From NCBI GenBank assembly GCA_014155875.1, contig JACEFZ010021421.1, positions 22,501 to 86,500 on the forward strand: a stretch of 64,000 nucleotides of DNA, in the 5' to 3' direction. The notes beneath the pieces were generated by a model that saw only the letters and a program-made list of their open reading frames with translations, did no database searches and was not told the origin of the DNA. The stretch is from Cepaea nemoralis. Lineage: Eukaryota > Mollusca > Gastropoda > Stylommatophora > Helicidae. Of this stretch, positions 9,428 to 21,384 are shown piece after piece (position 1 is the first letter of the stretch; every line of letters begins with the position of its first letter). The position numbers and the translations under genes were made by a program.

Positions 9428-10322
9428 GTGTCTCAGTCGAATGAAATGGTTACGAATGTTTCGAAAAGGATGTCAATTCACGAAAGATCTTCGACGGCCG
9501 GTCAAGCGAATATTGTTGCAGCAGAAAAAACCATCGCCAAAATTGATGCAGCAGTACAGATGAAACGTTTTCGAAGCATACGTTCGGGACAATTCAAAAG
9601 GTCGTTCGTAAGAAACTGCAATATTGGGAGTTGTATTCACAGCGGGTACCACGGATGTTGACCGACCACCAAAAAAGAGGAACGCATGGGAAGGTGTTTG
9701 AACCACTTGCTGCGTTACAGAGTGGAGGGTGATGCATTTCTCCTCCTCATAGTGGCAGGCGATGAATCATGGTGTCACCACTTTGAGCCGAGCAGCAAAA
9801 GAGAGAGCATGCAATGGAAACACGCTGGATCCCCAAAAGCCAAAAAATTCAAGTTACAGGTTTCCGCTGGTAAGGTTATGCTGAGAGCATTTTTTTTTTT
9901 ACCATGAAGGGCTATTGTTGGCCGACTTTAAAGAACATGGTGTCAACATCAACTCTACCCCTATTTCAAACACTAGACAAGCTGCAAAAAACCATCCAAT
10001 AAAAGACCCGCATGCTTTCTCGCGTGTGATTTGTTGCACGATAATGCCGCCGCATGTTGCAAAGATTGTGCAGAATTATTAGCAAAAAAGAAGTGGGAAA
10101 ATTTTGCAACACCAGCCTTTAAATCCTGATTTTTCCCATGTGATTTTCATTTTTTCGGACCTCTAAAGATTCCCCAATGGGGCCCATTTCACACAGATGC
10201 AGAGTAATGAAGCGGAAACATTTAGTTCAGTGAGCAAACCACAATCCTTTTTTGCGGACGGCTTTCGCCCCCTACGTAAGCAATGGGATGCTTGCCTGAA
10301 TGCCTACGGCGACTTCTTCTGA
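9428..10322 (+). pseudogene. mariner transposase relic (DD34D type)
   Basis: Pieces in several frames follow the order of a mariner transposase: 'STAGQANIVAAEKTIAKID' (linker), 'LNHLLRYRVEGDAFLLLIVA' and 'GDESWCHHFEPSSKRESMQW' (first catalytic Asp in GDESW), 'SPKAKKFK' and 'GKVML', then in a shifted frame 'LLLADFKEHGVNI', the 'NAA' region of the second Asp (~10045), and finally 'LRKQWDACLNAYGDFF' (about 10275-10322), the conserved C-terminus. Many stops and frameshifts and a poly-T tract at 9888-9900 show an old copy. No terminal inverted repeats were found by eye. Confidence 0.85.
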
Positions 10323-10399
10323 CCAACCCTTGGTACATAATGCATTCAAATTGAATGCTTTGTTTAATTCTACCACACCTGTTAATGTTTCTTTTATGC

Positions 10400-11660
10400 T
10401 TATAAACAATACATATATTGGAAACAACAAGCTGCCATAAGTATTTATAATGAAGTGGGACAACATCAGCCTATTACGAGAGGTGTGAGACAGGGATGTC
10501 TAATGTCTCCAGATCTTTTTTCCCTATGCAATGAAAATAAACTCAGAAGTGTCGCTTAAAATTCGACAGGGTCGATTTCAGTGCACCGGGATTTTATCCC
10601 ATATGGCTCGGTCTATTTCTCGGTGCGTGGAAAGCGTTGCACATAGCACGAACTCCGTAGCTCCAGCGACGACCCACTCGTGAATCGAAGGACGCAGCCC
10701 GGAATCGAGCCCACGATCTTCGGAGCCCGAGTCAAACGGCTTGACCATTTCGCAACGGAGACTCCCATTTTTGTTTTTTAAACATATATTGGACACAACA
10801 ATCTGCCATAAGGATTGGTAATGAAGTGGGACAATATCAGCCTATTAAGTGATGTGTGAGACAGGGATGTGTAATGTCTCCAGATCTGTTTACCCTATAC
10901 ATTGAACATATTCTCAGAAATGTAGAAGATATAAATGGAATCATTATTGGAGGACGAAACATCAATAACATTAGATATGCAGATTATACAGTATTGATTG
11001 CAGACAATGAGCAGGATCTGCAACAATTACTAGTTGCAGTTGTTGCACACAGTGAACAACTGGGGTTAGAATTAAATTGTATAAAGGCACATATTATGGT
11101 CGTCACTAGAAAGAAAGAAATACCACAATGTAATATACAAGTACATGGGAATATTCTTCAACAAGTGAATCGGTACAATTATCTCGGAACAGTCATAACA
11201 TCTGATGGGAGATGCCTTGAAGAGATTACAACAAGAATCGCCATAGCAAAAGTAGCCTTTAGCAAGATGAAAAACATACTGACCAATGTAAAGATGTCAA
11301 TTAAAACGAGAAAAAAGAAAGTTTAGGTGCTACATAGAGCCTGTACTTTTGTATGGATGTGAAACTTGGACAATGAGCAGTCAAGCTGAAAAACAACTGA
11401 TGGCTGTGGAATGTGGTTTCTGATAAAAATGCAAAGATTACCATGGGCGGACAGAAAAAACAATGACCAAGTACTTCAGGAGACAAATTAAAATCGTAAA
11501 CTGATTACAGAAATTAGACGTAGAGAGTCAAAAAATTTTGGGCATGTTATGAGAAGAAATGAATTGGAGAACTTGGTTACAACCGGCAAGATTGAAGGGA
11601 ACAGACCAAGGGGAAGACCGAGAAGTAAATCCCCGGATGGCTTGGCCACATGGCATGGTT
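10400..11660 (+). pseudogene. RTE-like non-LTR reverse transcriptase relic
   Basis: A 156-codon frame (10856-11326) starts 'MRQGCVMSPDLFTLYIEHIL' and continues 'GGRNINNIRYADYTVLIAD', RT motifs 4 and 5. The catalytic box is YADY instead of YADD, so the active-site Asp pair is lost. Later frames give 'YNYLGTVITSDGRC' and, after stops, the conserved tail (FGHVMRR, 'ENLVTTGKIEGNRPRGRPRS'). A partial repeat of the beginning occurs at 10460-10520, before a SINE inserted at 10556-10765; the RT text 'gtgtgagacagggatgt' appears on both sides of it. Endonuclease not seen. Confidence 0.8.
10556..10765 (-). mobile_element. tRNA-derived SINE (family 2)
   Basis: On the minus strand the head reads 'gttgcgaaatggtcaagccg' (box A-like) and then 'gggctcgattcc' (box B-like), followed by a body with 'gtcgtcgctggagctacgga'. 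Another copy is at 39325-39535. It interrupts the RTE-like relic. The flanks on both sides carry 'aaacatatattgga(a/c)acaac' (10408-10428, 10781-10800), so the insertion is tied to a local duplication of RT sequence. Confidence 0.75.
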
Positions 11661-11671
11661 GAGACAGGAAC

Positions 11672-11745
11672 ACTGAGCGATTCCAAGACTCGGGATCGAG
11701 TGAAAGGGCGAGTCAGCCCGCCCACGCTTTCCGGCATTGCACATG
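11672..11745 (-). repeat. Segment shared with the hAT 3' regions
   Basis: On the minus strand this reads 'caatgccggaaagcgtgggc' and then 'gactcgccctttcactcgat'. The same text follows the transposase end at 2360-2420 and 27570-27640 and at 155-210. It lies at the end of the RTE-like relic. Either one element captured the other's sequence or both carry a common short repeat. Confidence 0.6.
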
Positions 11746-11759
11746 ATGGAGATTTGTGT

Positions 11760-12860
11760 AAGTATGGGTCTAAAATTTTGGGAAATATTTTTTGATGATT
11801 GTAATTTTGGGGGTGCATGTATGTTTACTATGGGTATCATGATAGTAATTTTCTACCTGTATTATGAAGATTCGTCCCTGAATCCGGGTGTGTTCAATAA
11901 TTCCCCCCCTGTTGATATCTGTAAAAAAATGTTCCTGATCCAATTTTTGTATGCCTAAAATAAGCATGTAGTTGAGGCCCAGCTGTGTGGTGAATGTTGT
12001 GCGAAAGTTTTTGAACATATTGTCGAATAAATTCTTGGAGATGTCGATCGATGAACAATTGTCGCGCCTTGCGTCTACAAGAGCCGTCATTTTTTGATGT
12101 GTTGTCGATCGAGGAAAGACTGTCGCGCCATAGTTGCGGGCGGCAGCCACCCTTTGAAGTTGGAGACAGTTTCTGGATTACGTGGCAGGATCTTTTGTTG
12201 TGGTGACACGAATTCTCTAGATCACAGACCGGCAAGATTTTTGAAGTACGGGACAGGTCCCCAGATGTAAGGGGGCGGTTTAGACAGTTGTTTACATCCA
12301 GTCGGAAACGGAGAGAAAAAAATAGCTTTAGACGCAATCTGTAAAAGACCCGTGACGTCATTCAGACACAGTTTTAAAAACCAGTCGGGATAAACAACTT
12401 GGGGGAGTTGACCAAATGTTGTGAAACAAGGACGTGTGTGAGTTCCGAGCTTGATTCTGGAGAGGGACTACGGTTTTCTGTCGTTTTACATTGGCGGACA
12501 TTTTCCTTCGTGTGTTTAGTAGTCTCAATTTAAAACCCGAATAACATATGGTATTTAATTTAATAGACCTAATTGATTATTTTGGGAATCGATTGTAGTT
12601 AGCAGCGTGGGAAACAAAGGCTGTCGCGTTGCTTAAACTAGCTTGTGTGAGATATCAATTAACTCAGTGAGTTAAGAACAATGTGGTGGGATGTGTTTAG
12701 AGAGATTGAGGATGGTTTGGGGGGGGGGGGAGATAAAGGAAAGTAAAGTTGGGAGGATCTTCCCGGGAGGGTGTCTACTGGGTTTTTGCACTTTTCCTTT
12801 TGTCCTTCCTTGTCTTACCCTGACTCAGCCAATGTGATGAGCTCCTCTGCATTATAACAG
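11760..12860. other. No recognised gene
   Basis: Two overlapping minus-strand frames (11770-12150 and 11894-12361) have no domain I recognise and no splice or start context that favours them. A G run lies at 12720-12730. Confidence 0.4.
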
Positions 12861-12964
12861 AGTTTGGTTCTCTGTTATATATCTGAGTGCGACCTTTGCC
12901 TACACTCACATAATAAAGGTCGGAATCGGGTTGCTCTCACCAGGTGTGTTCTCTCTTCAAACAG

Positions 12965-13112
12965 GTTCCACTATATGTTCCAAGAAGTAGAAGAAAAACA
13001 TGGCTGGGAAGCATTGAAGGCAGAGTTTACTAAGAGGCTTTTGCACTGGGCCCATAACCAGAGGGTCTGCAGGAACCTGGCCTCTGCTGAGCAGGAAACG
13101 ATGATTATATAA
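12965..13112 (+). CDS. Possible terminal exon of a host gene, unidentified
   Basis: A pyrimidine-rich stretch ending 'ctcttcaaacag' (12953-12964) makes a good 3' splice site. The frame after it encodes 'RFHYMFQEVEEKHGWEALKA' and 'LLHWAHNQRVCRNLASAEQE', then stops at TAA 13110-13112; AATAAA follows at 13144-13149. Its composition (balanced, Glu/Lys/Trp-rich, helical) is unlike the repeat-derived frames around it. A sensible exon with acceptor, stop and poly(A) signal is the reason for listing it. I do not recognise the protein, and a retrogene or transposon origin is possible. Confidence 0.35.
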
Positions 13113-13143
13113 GTGTGTTTCCTAAGTGATAGTTTTACATCAC

Positions 13144-13149
13144 AATAAA
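13144..13149 (+). promoter_or_regulatory. Poly(A) signal after the possible exon
   Basis: AATAAA 32 bp after the stop codon of the candidate exon; the sequence AATAAAATAAAG gives overlapping signals. Confidence 0.35.
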
Positions 13150-13204
13150 ATAAAGACACTGACAATAACACCTGTACCAGGAATACTCATAGATATAGAT
13201 CCTG

Positions 13205-13300
13205 GAAAATTAACAGTGTGTGTTACAATTGGTGAATTCCTATAACTACCAATTGTGTTGTGTGTGTTACAATTGGGGAATTCCTATGAACAGTAAATAC
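13205..13300 (+). repeat. Short direct duplication
   Basis: 'gtgtgtgttacaattgg(t/g)g' plus 'aattcctat' occurs at 13216 and 13262, an imperfect ~46-bp tandem pair. Confidence 0.6.
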
Positions 13301-13740
13301 TAACATTTAGTTTTCCAAAGTGACAGTAACTTATTTTTTAGGATTCTCTGATCACAGAACTTTTTTTGAACAGAGTAGTTACACTGTGTGTGTTAGATTT
13401 ATGGTCAAGATTGGACTCTTTCCACAATTGATGACCAATCATCCGGACTGTCCAAGAGCTATTGGAGGAAGTCGACATTTGGCCGGAGAGACACATCATT
13501 TGGGAGAGGTCTTCTGTCCTTGATATATGGTGCTGTTGTGTGGCCAGTACAGTGATGAAACAGACTTTGTTCCTGAGCTATTTGTCTGATTCTACAGACA
13601 CACTAGATATACGACAGACATTCACACATTTCACTTTTCCATACATGACACTTTCTCTATTAAATTAATTTGTCATTTTTTTAAAGCTTGTGTTGTGTGA
13701 GTATGTTTTGGAAACGAATGAGAGGGGGTATGGTCCAGTG

Positions 13741-13743
<3 letters not shown>

Positions 13744-13811
<68 letters not shown>
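13744..13811 (+). repeat. (GA)n microsatellite
   Basis: About 33 uninterrupted AG units. Confidence 0.98.
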
Positions 13812-13813
<2 letters not shown>

Positions 13814-13900
13814 AGGGACTGACGGGGTGTTGTGGACAGACAGCTAGAAGATCCTCAAGATAATAATATGGGGTTAAAAGAATGTTGGTGTTGATTCCCC

Positions 13901-14113
13901 TCACCCCAGGGACGACACATATATTACGACACATATGTTTGTTTCTTGTGGTAGTTTAAAGTTTGGTTTGAGTTTGCTTATAATTGTGATGATGTGTTGT
14001 AATTTTGTACGTAAACCACAAATGTTTAAAGTAATAATAATTAAATCAATAGTCATTGTTATTTTAGTAATAAAAAAAAATGAGATATAATTACTATATA
14101 GATTCACACGCAA
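13901..14113 (-). pseudogene. Non-LTR endonuclease N-terminal fragment
   Basis: The 70-codon frame contains 'LIIITLNICGLRTKLQHIIT' and 'KPNFKLPQETNI'. This matches the start of the apurinic-type endonuclease of non-LTR elements (N of 'LNI.GL' and the catalytic Glu in 'QET'). It ends abruptly after the Glu motif. It lies downstream, on the same strand, of the ORF1-like frame 14233-14739, fitting one decayed element read right to left. Confidence 0.6.
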
Positions 14114-14232
14114 AGTTGTTATCCATGATGGGCACGTCTAGGCGAGTAAGTTTTTAGTAGCAAAAGTTTATGCGAGAGGATCATCTTGATCCTCGTTCTG
14201 ATCACTTATGTCGGTGTCTACAAAGAGAGTGT

Positions 14233-14739
14233 CTAGTATGTTGTATGTCTCTTCTTCGTCTTGTACTTGTTTCTTCTATTGTTGTTCTTGATCATTTTCC
14301 TTTGTCTCGCCAATAGTGTCTTTGACTTTTCTTTCTTTTCTGGTATGTATCTAGTCGGTGTCAGATCGTCGTTTTCTGTGTCAACGCTGTGTTTTGATTG
14401 CAGCAGTCTTCTGGCAGCCCATTTTCTCTTCACTGGGTTGCTGACGATTTGATAACCGCCAGAGTCTTCACCCTTTGAATTGTTTTCTTGTGTGTTATTT
14501 TCTTGTGTGTTCCTGTATTCTTGTGTGCTGTTTTGACTATCGAAAGTTTGTGTCAGTTCAGTTGTTTTCTGGGGAGGAGTTTCTCTTATGAGTGGCGGGA
14601 AATCTTCATGATTGTGAATGCCAATTGCTGCTGTTGTTGGTGTCATCGGTGGCCGTCTACTAGGACATTTATTTACCCAGTGGTTGTCTTGGCCACACGC
14701 CGGACAATTTGTCTTTCTCCCCGGAATTTTGATCAACAC
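14233..14739 (-). pseudogene. Non-LTR ORF1-like protein with zinc knuckle
   Basis: 168 codons. Near the N-terminus is a CCHC knuckle, 'CPACGQDNHWVNKCP' (C-x2-C-x4-H-x4-C, residues ~18-32), followed by a long polar region rich in Thr, Gln and Asn and a very basic C-terminus ('RQRKMIKNNNRRNKYKTKKR'). Such proteins bind the element RNA. The frame probably continues an ORF1 whose 5' part is at 15757-16619; ~1 kb of sequence with stops lies between. The endonuclease fragment at 13901-14113 follows. Confidence 0.6.
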
Positions 14740-15756
14740 TCTGTGATTATTGTTCGTAATACCAGGAGTGTAGATCCGTATGTAATGGGGGACTTCCTTT
14801 TATAGATTTCAGAGTGCACCCCACTTGCCAGCTCCATTCTTTATCCTGAAAACCTCAGCCTGGTCATCTCCCGTAATACTGTGCACCAGTTATTTAACTC
14901 CCTCGGGAGCAATCGTGACAGGTAACCAGTGAGTGACTGGTCAGCCTGTCTCTTTCTTTCTCTAGGTGCTCTAGAGATGTGTCTATTCCTAGGCTTGTAA
15001 GAGAAAAATTTTACCGTGTAATTTTTCATACACGGCTTTCTGAGCCTCTGCTGGCAGGTGAAAGTACCACCTAGTGGGAACCTAGAACCTATGCAGGTCA
15101 ACTATTCCCCCAAAAGGCACACCTCCTGGACCAGTTAGGGCTCTCATAAGAAGTGCAGGTGTCGCTTTAGCAGCAGACCCAGTACCAGGTAATGGAACAC
15201 ACTATCATTCCCGTCTTGTGAAGTTGCTGGACTTCATGGTCGTCTTTTAGGACTGCAAATGCAGTGATATTGGAATACATTTCGACAATTTGTTATTTTC
15301 GGTAATAATAATTCCAGAGAAAATTCAGACTATCAAAATGGTTTGTATTCTGTGTGACAGACCGGAACAAAATTTGTATAATTATGTGTGGGCCTTTAAC
15401 TGGCCGGACAAAAAATCTGCCATAAACAATATTTGCATAATAATACTACCATTCCGTCCGTCCGTCCAATTTGGAAAAAAAACAAACAACTTTCCACCTT
15501 GTTTCAACCAGCCCGTGCGGCATCGGTTATAATAGTGGTGGTTCATGGTGCGTGGATTCTTACTTTCTCTGCGTGCCATTAGAAGCTGGCTTATCTGTTG
15601 TGCAGGTTGTGTCTGTGACGTCAGCAAGGGGGATTCGTTGACCGGCAAGTTATCCTTTTGTGTGTTTTTAGGCAGTTTCTTCTGTCAGTGATGGCTTCTG
15701 GCTCGTCTGTTGTGCTAGGGTGCTGTCATCATATTGGCTTCTTGCGATGTTATTGG

Positions 15757-16619
15757 TTAGTCTTCCTCTTCCTCTGAGCTGGAGCTGTTGGTGGGCCATG
15801 CATCTTCTTGTTTTTGTCGTTCTTCTGTCATTTTCTGTCTGAGCTGATTCATTCCCCTTTTATATTCTTTGAACCATGTGGGGCTGTCTAGAGGCTCCTT
15901 CATTGCTGCTCTGACTTTTGGTTCGTTCCGTCTTTCGACAATATTCCACACCTTGTTATGTTCAGCCTCTGATGCTCCTTTCTTGTATATGCCCCAGTCT
16001 TCTTCCGGTTTGTCGGTGTTTTTCTTTGTACTTTCTTGTTGAGTCTGGTTGATTTCTGGTTTCCCCTGACTCTTTTTGGGCATCATGGCTGGGCTGGTGT
16101 CCTTAGTTTGCTGTTTTTGCTTGGGCATGGTGTTGGCTTCATCTTGTGTCTTCTTGTCTTCTTTCTTGTGGATTGTCGTCATCAGTTTGTCGATGTTTTT
16201 CAGTTGAGTTTCATCTGGCGGTGTCTCTGCGTTCTTTTTAATGGGTTCATCTGGCTGTTTTGCATTAGTTTCCATTTCAGCTCTGTGCAATTCTCTTTCG
16301 GTCTTGATAATTGTAAGATTTCTTCGTTCTCCTTCTTCAACTCGGCCATGCGCTCCATCTCTTGTTTGATGCTTTTGCTGTATCTCCTTCATTTCCGCGA
16401 GCAGTTTTTCGTTGTCGCTGGTTGTGACGGTGTTAGGAGCAGCTTGATTTGTCTTTTTAATTCGTCAATCTGGCTTGCAACATTGATTTTTCCGCTTGCG
16501 AGATGCATGGTGCTGTCTCGCACCTCCGTATTGCTTCTTTGACTACCATTGAAAGAATAAAATATTCTATGAAATATCGATGAGACATAACAAAGTGGTT
16601 TATAAATTTCCTCTCGCAC
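15757..16619 (-). pseudogene. Non-LTR ORF1-like N-terminal region, frameshifted
   Basis: Two minus-strand frames overlap at 16389-16392. The first (16619-16389) has 'INVASQIDELKRQIKLLL', a leucine-spaced helix; the second (16392-15757, 211 codons) is charged, coiled-coil-like and ends in an acidic tail (SSSSEEEED). A single frameshift near 16430 would join them. 'SPTWFKEYKRGMNQLRQKM' is the most ordered part. This is plausible as the RNA-binding ORF1 of the element whose knuckle is at 14233-14739, but the link is inferred from order and strand. Confidence 0.45.
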
Positions 16620-16960
16620 CTAAACTAAAACTTTCAGTTTTACACAAACGGTAAAGATAATTTACAATGGTATACTGTTATTGATGATATATGTCGCTAA
16701 TATCTATGACAATTTTATAAAAGATTAAGATAAATACTACAATATTACAATCACAGAAACACATTCATGCTACTTTTGTAATGTCCCTTTAAATACTGTT
16801 ATGTTGTTATGTCCCTTTAATGTATTTAAATTATGTCTTCTGTTTAATGTAGTTTTATTTCGTACAAAACAGTGTGTATTTACAAGGTGCAGTGTGTGTT
16901 TCCTTTACATTTGCAAATACTACAAGACCCCAGACGTCAAATGCAGCAAGATTCTCTAAT
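16553..16960 (+). repeat. AT-rich repeat module, third copy
   Basis: Parallels 2940-3310 and 28195-28560, including 'aaatactgttatgttgttat' and 'acaaggtgc.gtgtgtgtttc'. It diverges after 'agacgtcaaatg' (16939). Confidence 0.75.
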
Positions 16961-17097
16961 GTCTGTGCAATGACTGCATACTTTTTATTATTCTGGAATG
17001 GCAAATGTAGCCATGTTTGAATTCATATCAATAAATTGTTGTTTTCGGTAATTGCAATTCCAAAGTAAAACTTACTGTGTACCCTGTAGAATAACAC

Positions 17098-17273
17098 ACC
17101 CGAACCCACTCAGACTTTCTGAAGTACTTGTAATTTACGTCCCCAAGTCAAGGACGAGAAGTCAACATGTTTAGTCCAACAGACCTGTGTAGGAGTTGAA
17201 CCCGCTACCTCGGCATCAGCACACCGGGTGTTTAAGAACGAACGCTCTTATCCATTCAGCCATGCTGGTCTCC
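17098..17273 (-). mobile_element. tRNA-derived SINE (family 1), uninterrupted
   Basis: Minus-strand head 'catggctgaatggataagag', box B-like 'gggttcaactcc', and tail ending 'ctgagtgggttcgggtg'. At 17124-17130 it reads 'gaagtacttg', the uninterrupted equivalent of the TA site used by the Tigger element at 3557-4378. Confidence 0.85.
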
Positions 17274-17394
17274 TGTTCTACATATCATACTGAGGTTCTG
17301 ATAGCCCTGCGGGCGCTGTCCTGAGGGATCAGTCTTGTTTCTGTGTACTCGTGCTTGTATTATTACTGTTGCATTGTGACATCAAGCAGGCTCA

Positions 17395-17866
17395 ACGAGA
17401 ATAACTAGAAGAACAACAAGGGGAAGAACAAGAACAACGATAACAAGAAGAACAAGAAGAACTACAAGAACAATAGGAATCAGAAGAACAAGAACACAAT
17501 GAACAAGAGCAAGAAGAACAACAAGAAGATGAACAAGAACAAGAAGAACTATAAGACCAAAGAAAAACAAGAGCAAAAAGAACAAGAGCAAGAAGAACAA
17601 CAAGAAGATGAACAAGAACAAGAAGAACTACAAGAACAAAGAAGAGCAAGAGCAAAAAGAACAAGAGCAAGAAGAACAACAAGAAGATGAACAAGAACAA
17701 GAAGAACTACAAGAACAAAGAAGAGCAAGAGCAAAAAGAACAAGAGCAAGAAGAACTACAAGAGCAAGAACAACAAGAAGAAGAACAAAAAGAAACACAA
17801 GAACTATAAGAAAAGAAGAACTGCAAGAACAAGAAGAACAGGAAGAACAAGAACAATTGGTACATG
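17395..17866 (+). repeat. (AAGAAC)n / GAGCAAAAAGAACAA minisatellite
   Basis: Longer units of ~100 bp ('caagaagatgaacaagaaca' ... 'gagcaaaaagaacaagagca') repeat about three times at 17520-17760 inside a shorter AAGAAC background. Paralogue of 5641-5815. Confidence 0.9.
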
Positions 17867-17937
17867 AAAACAATGTTGACACTAAATGTCTGCTGTTTTA
17901 ATATTCCATCTGCTTTGTTTCACGTTTTAGCTTACAC

Positions 17938-17939
17938 AT

Positions 17940-18007
<68 letters not shown>

Positions 18008-18060
18008 ACACCAATACACACACAAAATACCCAGACACCAAAAAACAGCACACACACCAT

Positions 18061-18101
<41 letters not shown>

Positions 18102-18302
18102 AAAATACAATTACTCTCTCTCACACACACACACACAAATGCATGCACATACACACACAAACACACACATAAACACACACACACACACACAGAGAAATGC
18201 ATGCACACTCACACTCTCTCTCACACACACATACCAAAATACATGCACACACACCAAAATACATGCACACACACACACACACACCAAAATGTATGCACGC
18301 AC

Positions 18303-18367
<65 letters not shown>

Positions 18368-18392
18368 TACACACACACCAAATACGAACGCA
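17938..18392 (+). repeat. (CA)n microsatellite cluster
   Basis: Several long CA runs (17940-18000, 18064-18100, 18300-18366) separated by 'caccaaaatacatgcaca' type units. Confidence 0.95.
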
Positions 18393-18602
18393 CTTCAAAT
18401 TATGATGTTGATGGATGGTATAGAAACAGAGACAAGTGAGCAACATATACAGATAAATATATAGACAGACACATATATAGACAGACAAACAAAGAGACAG
18501 GCGTGCAAATGGGTAAGTAGGTAGGTAGTAACGTAGATAAGTAGACACAAAGACAGATAGACAAAAGACAGGCAGACAGACAGACAGTTAGCTATCTAAC
18601 TG

Positions 18603-18948
<346 letters not shown>

Positions 18949-19595
18949 ACTTCTAAACATCACAAACGAACACCTTGTGACACAAACCATAAATCATCAT
19001 CATCATCATGTTACATGTCCTCTACAGAAGGTTACTCAGACTACCTCCGCCAGAAACTCTGTCGGACCCGCGTTTTTTTTCACCACATTGTATGCGGAGT
19101 TGGTAACAAGGCCTCTTGCGCCTTTCTCCACGGCGAATAGCCTGACGGTATATCCTTCCTGTCTCAGGCTGGCGACCATGTCACTGTATATCTCCGTCTT
19201 AAAGGTGTGCTGCTCTTGTGAGGGTAAAACCTTGGGCAGCTGCTTTTGCGGATGACTCAGTCACAGGACTATCATTCTGAGCCTATGATGGACCCTACTA
19301 TAACTTCTTTTTGAGGTTAAACGGGGTAGGGGTAAGGGTAGAATCGAATCGTGCTGCTCCTGGACTCTGGACTCGAACTGAACATTCAGCTCGATTAGTA
19401 CTAGCTGTTGAATCGACGGAGAGCACACTACAATGTCTTGTCGCAAGTGAAACTTCAGGATATCCGCCGAGTATTTGCCACGGCCCTGCAGATCTACTGT
19501 TTGCTTCCAGACTTCAGCTCCCCCGAGGATGAATGCAGTCTGTCGGGGACTGTGTTGCCATATTAGCGTTTTTCTCACCAAATTTGTGCTTTTTC

Positions 19596-19600
19596 AAGTC
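19596..19600 (+). repeat. LTR element 5-bp target duplication, left
   Basis: AAGTC here and at 26461-26465. Copy A has a single AAGTC at 1294-1298 in 'atcaagtcatttgg', the unoccupied site. Confidence 0.9.
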
Positions 19601-20443
19601 TATCACGAATGTTCATTATGATAAGTTCGATGTTCTTGATGATAAGTTCGTGATATGGTCGTTGTCTAGGTAACGATGCTCCTGGTGTGTCAATTGACCT
19701 ATCTAACTGTCTCTTAATCCAACTCACCCCTGCAGTGCACATTCACCAGTCATGAAACAAGATTGAGTTGGCGCACATAATCTTTTAATCCAGAAATAAC
19801 ACGGACAAACGGAACATGTTTATACATCCAGAAACAATGTAATCCATAGAATATAAATATCCTCCTCACAATTTAACCAGCACCCATCACTGTCTTCTCA
19901 CGGCCTGCTGAATCTCAAATTCACAAGACATTTAGTCCAGCTACTATCCACGGCTGGATCTCACACAATACGACCCACCCACTGGGTCGGAGCCTCTGCT
20001 CACTATGTAACCCACTCTGGGTTTTAGGCCTGCATTCACAGCTCGGAGAATCACACAACACAGTTTTCCGTCGACTACCGACTCCTTCGGTGTCTAAAAC
20101 TCAACTCCCTAAGTCGACCCGACTCGCAGCCGGTCTCAGCGTTCTCTCCCCCAGCCAATGTTTTTCCCTGTCTTTTAAACCATTCTCTGCCCTCATAATC
20201 TTCCACAAACCACACACAACTGTCTGCCCCTTCTTGCAAGCCCCCTCTATCTTACACCCTTCCCCGTTTATCTTCTTATATTTTCTTCCGAGGTGAATGC
20301 CCTTTCCTCTCGTGACCTATTTATATTGTCCGGACACTCACCTTAATGTCTTCACCTTTCCTCTATTATTTCTCATGCCCAGTCACTTGTTTACGTACTA
20401 GCACGGTCATTCTCCTTAATGTCAATGACCCAGGCATATGTCA
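19601..20443 (-). repeat. 3' LTR
   Basis: On + it runs from TATCACGAATG to GGCATATGTCA; in element orientation TGACATATG...CGTGATA. It starts with TG but ends in TA rather than CA. The partner is 25618-26460, of identical length. Confidence 0.92.
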
Positions 20444-20447
20444 TTAT

Positions 20448-20468
20448 CCCCCCCCCCCCCCCTTAAAA
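20448..20468 (-). promoter_or_regulatory. Polypurine tract
   Basis: 15 C followed by 'ttaaaag' on +, which is a purine run ending in G15 on the element strand, four bases before the 3' LTR. This is the plus-strand primer position. Confidence 0.75.
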
Positions 20469-20765
20469 GAAAACATCGTTTTCAAATGTTGGGAGATTAA
20501 TACTTATCAACTATGTGACCCAGACATATTGCCTGGGTAGCCCTAAGTATGGCTCCACCTTACTCTAGCTACCCCACTAAATAATACATCAAATGCTCAT
20601 AGTACACTCCCATATTCCCCACACATCAATACATCCAACTTTCTATCTTGTCTACCAATGCATGAACTAATACATCACATCATAATAATACATCATAGGA
20701 AACATCATATCTGTGTATGGGCAGGTTTATTAACATCCTCAAAAAGACACAAGCTATTTGTGTAC

Positions 20766-21311
20766 CTACCCTATATCAGGTGGTTCTTTTCTTGCCTCAA
20801 ACCTCCACCTATGATTCCTGTCGATGCTGTGTCTACCGTTCATGTACCCATGACTCATGGTACTTCTACAATTACAACATCTGTTTGCTATCCCTAGCCC
20901 TGGGTCAGTAATGTCGCGAACACTCTTTTGAACTGACTCAACTTTCCTATCTGCATATTGCACCGTTATACTTGAGTCTCTGTTTAGTCTGAACTCGTTA
21001 TTCAATCTTGGCCCATATATCTGGCACCTTGCTTTCTGCTGCATACGCCTTACTCCTATGTGCCCTGCACATGCCCTATCCTGAGCTGTTCTTGTATATC
21101 GGTCTCTATGTGCTAACGGTAATACAACTTGCCCACATGCAGTTCCGCCATCTGAAAACCTGCGAGTGAGACCATTGTTCTTCCTTCCAAAGCACCATCT
21201 ACCCTTCTTTGATTGCCTATGTCTCACTTTACTGCACCCTTGGAAACATTTGTATATCGTATCATCTTGTCTCTGGGATTCCCTACAGCTATATTTGAGA
21301 TCCATTCTCAC
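20766..21311 (-). pseudogene. Integrase N-terminal region remnant
   Basis: 181-codon frame. Residues ~58-100 read 'GQVVLPLAHRDRYTRTAQDR' then 'AGHIGVRRMQQKARCQIYGP', the zinc-binding entrance of gypsy-type integrases. The first zinc His appears as Gln (AQD for the usual AHD), and the cysteine pair is lost to frameshift. The segment before it (from 21311) looks like the connector that normally follows RNase H. No DD35E core is seen. Confidence 0.6.
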
Positions 21312-21384
21312 CTGCTCAGCTGTCCTATCCCTGTCCTCCGTGTCTACTTCAAGTGCCTCTTTTTCTTCAGCTATACTCTCTAAT

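Noticed and set aside
17098..17273. tRNA gene
   Set aside because: Box A and box B are tRNA-like, but the acceptor stem does not close and the sequence continues into a SINE body shared with other copies.
20090..20296. Small frames inside the LTRs
   Set aside because: Present in both LTRs as repeat sequence, no domain, and on the strand opposite to the element genes.
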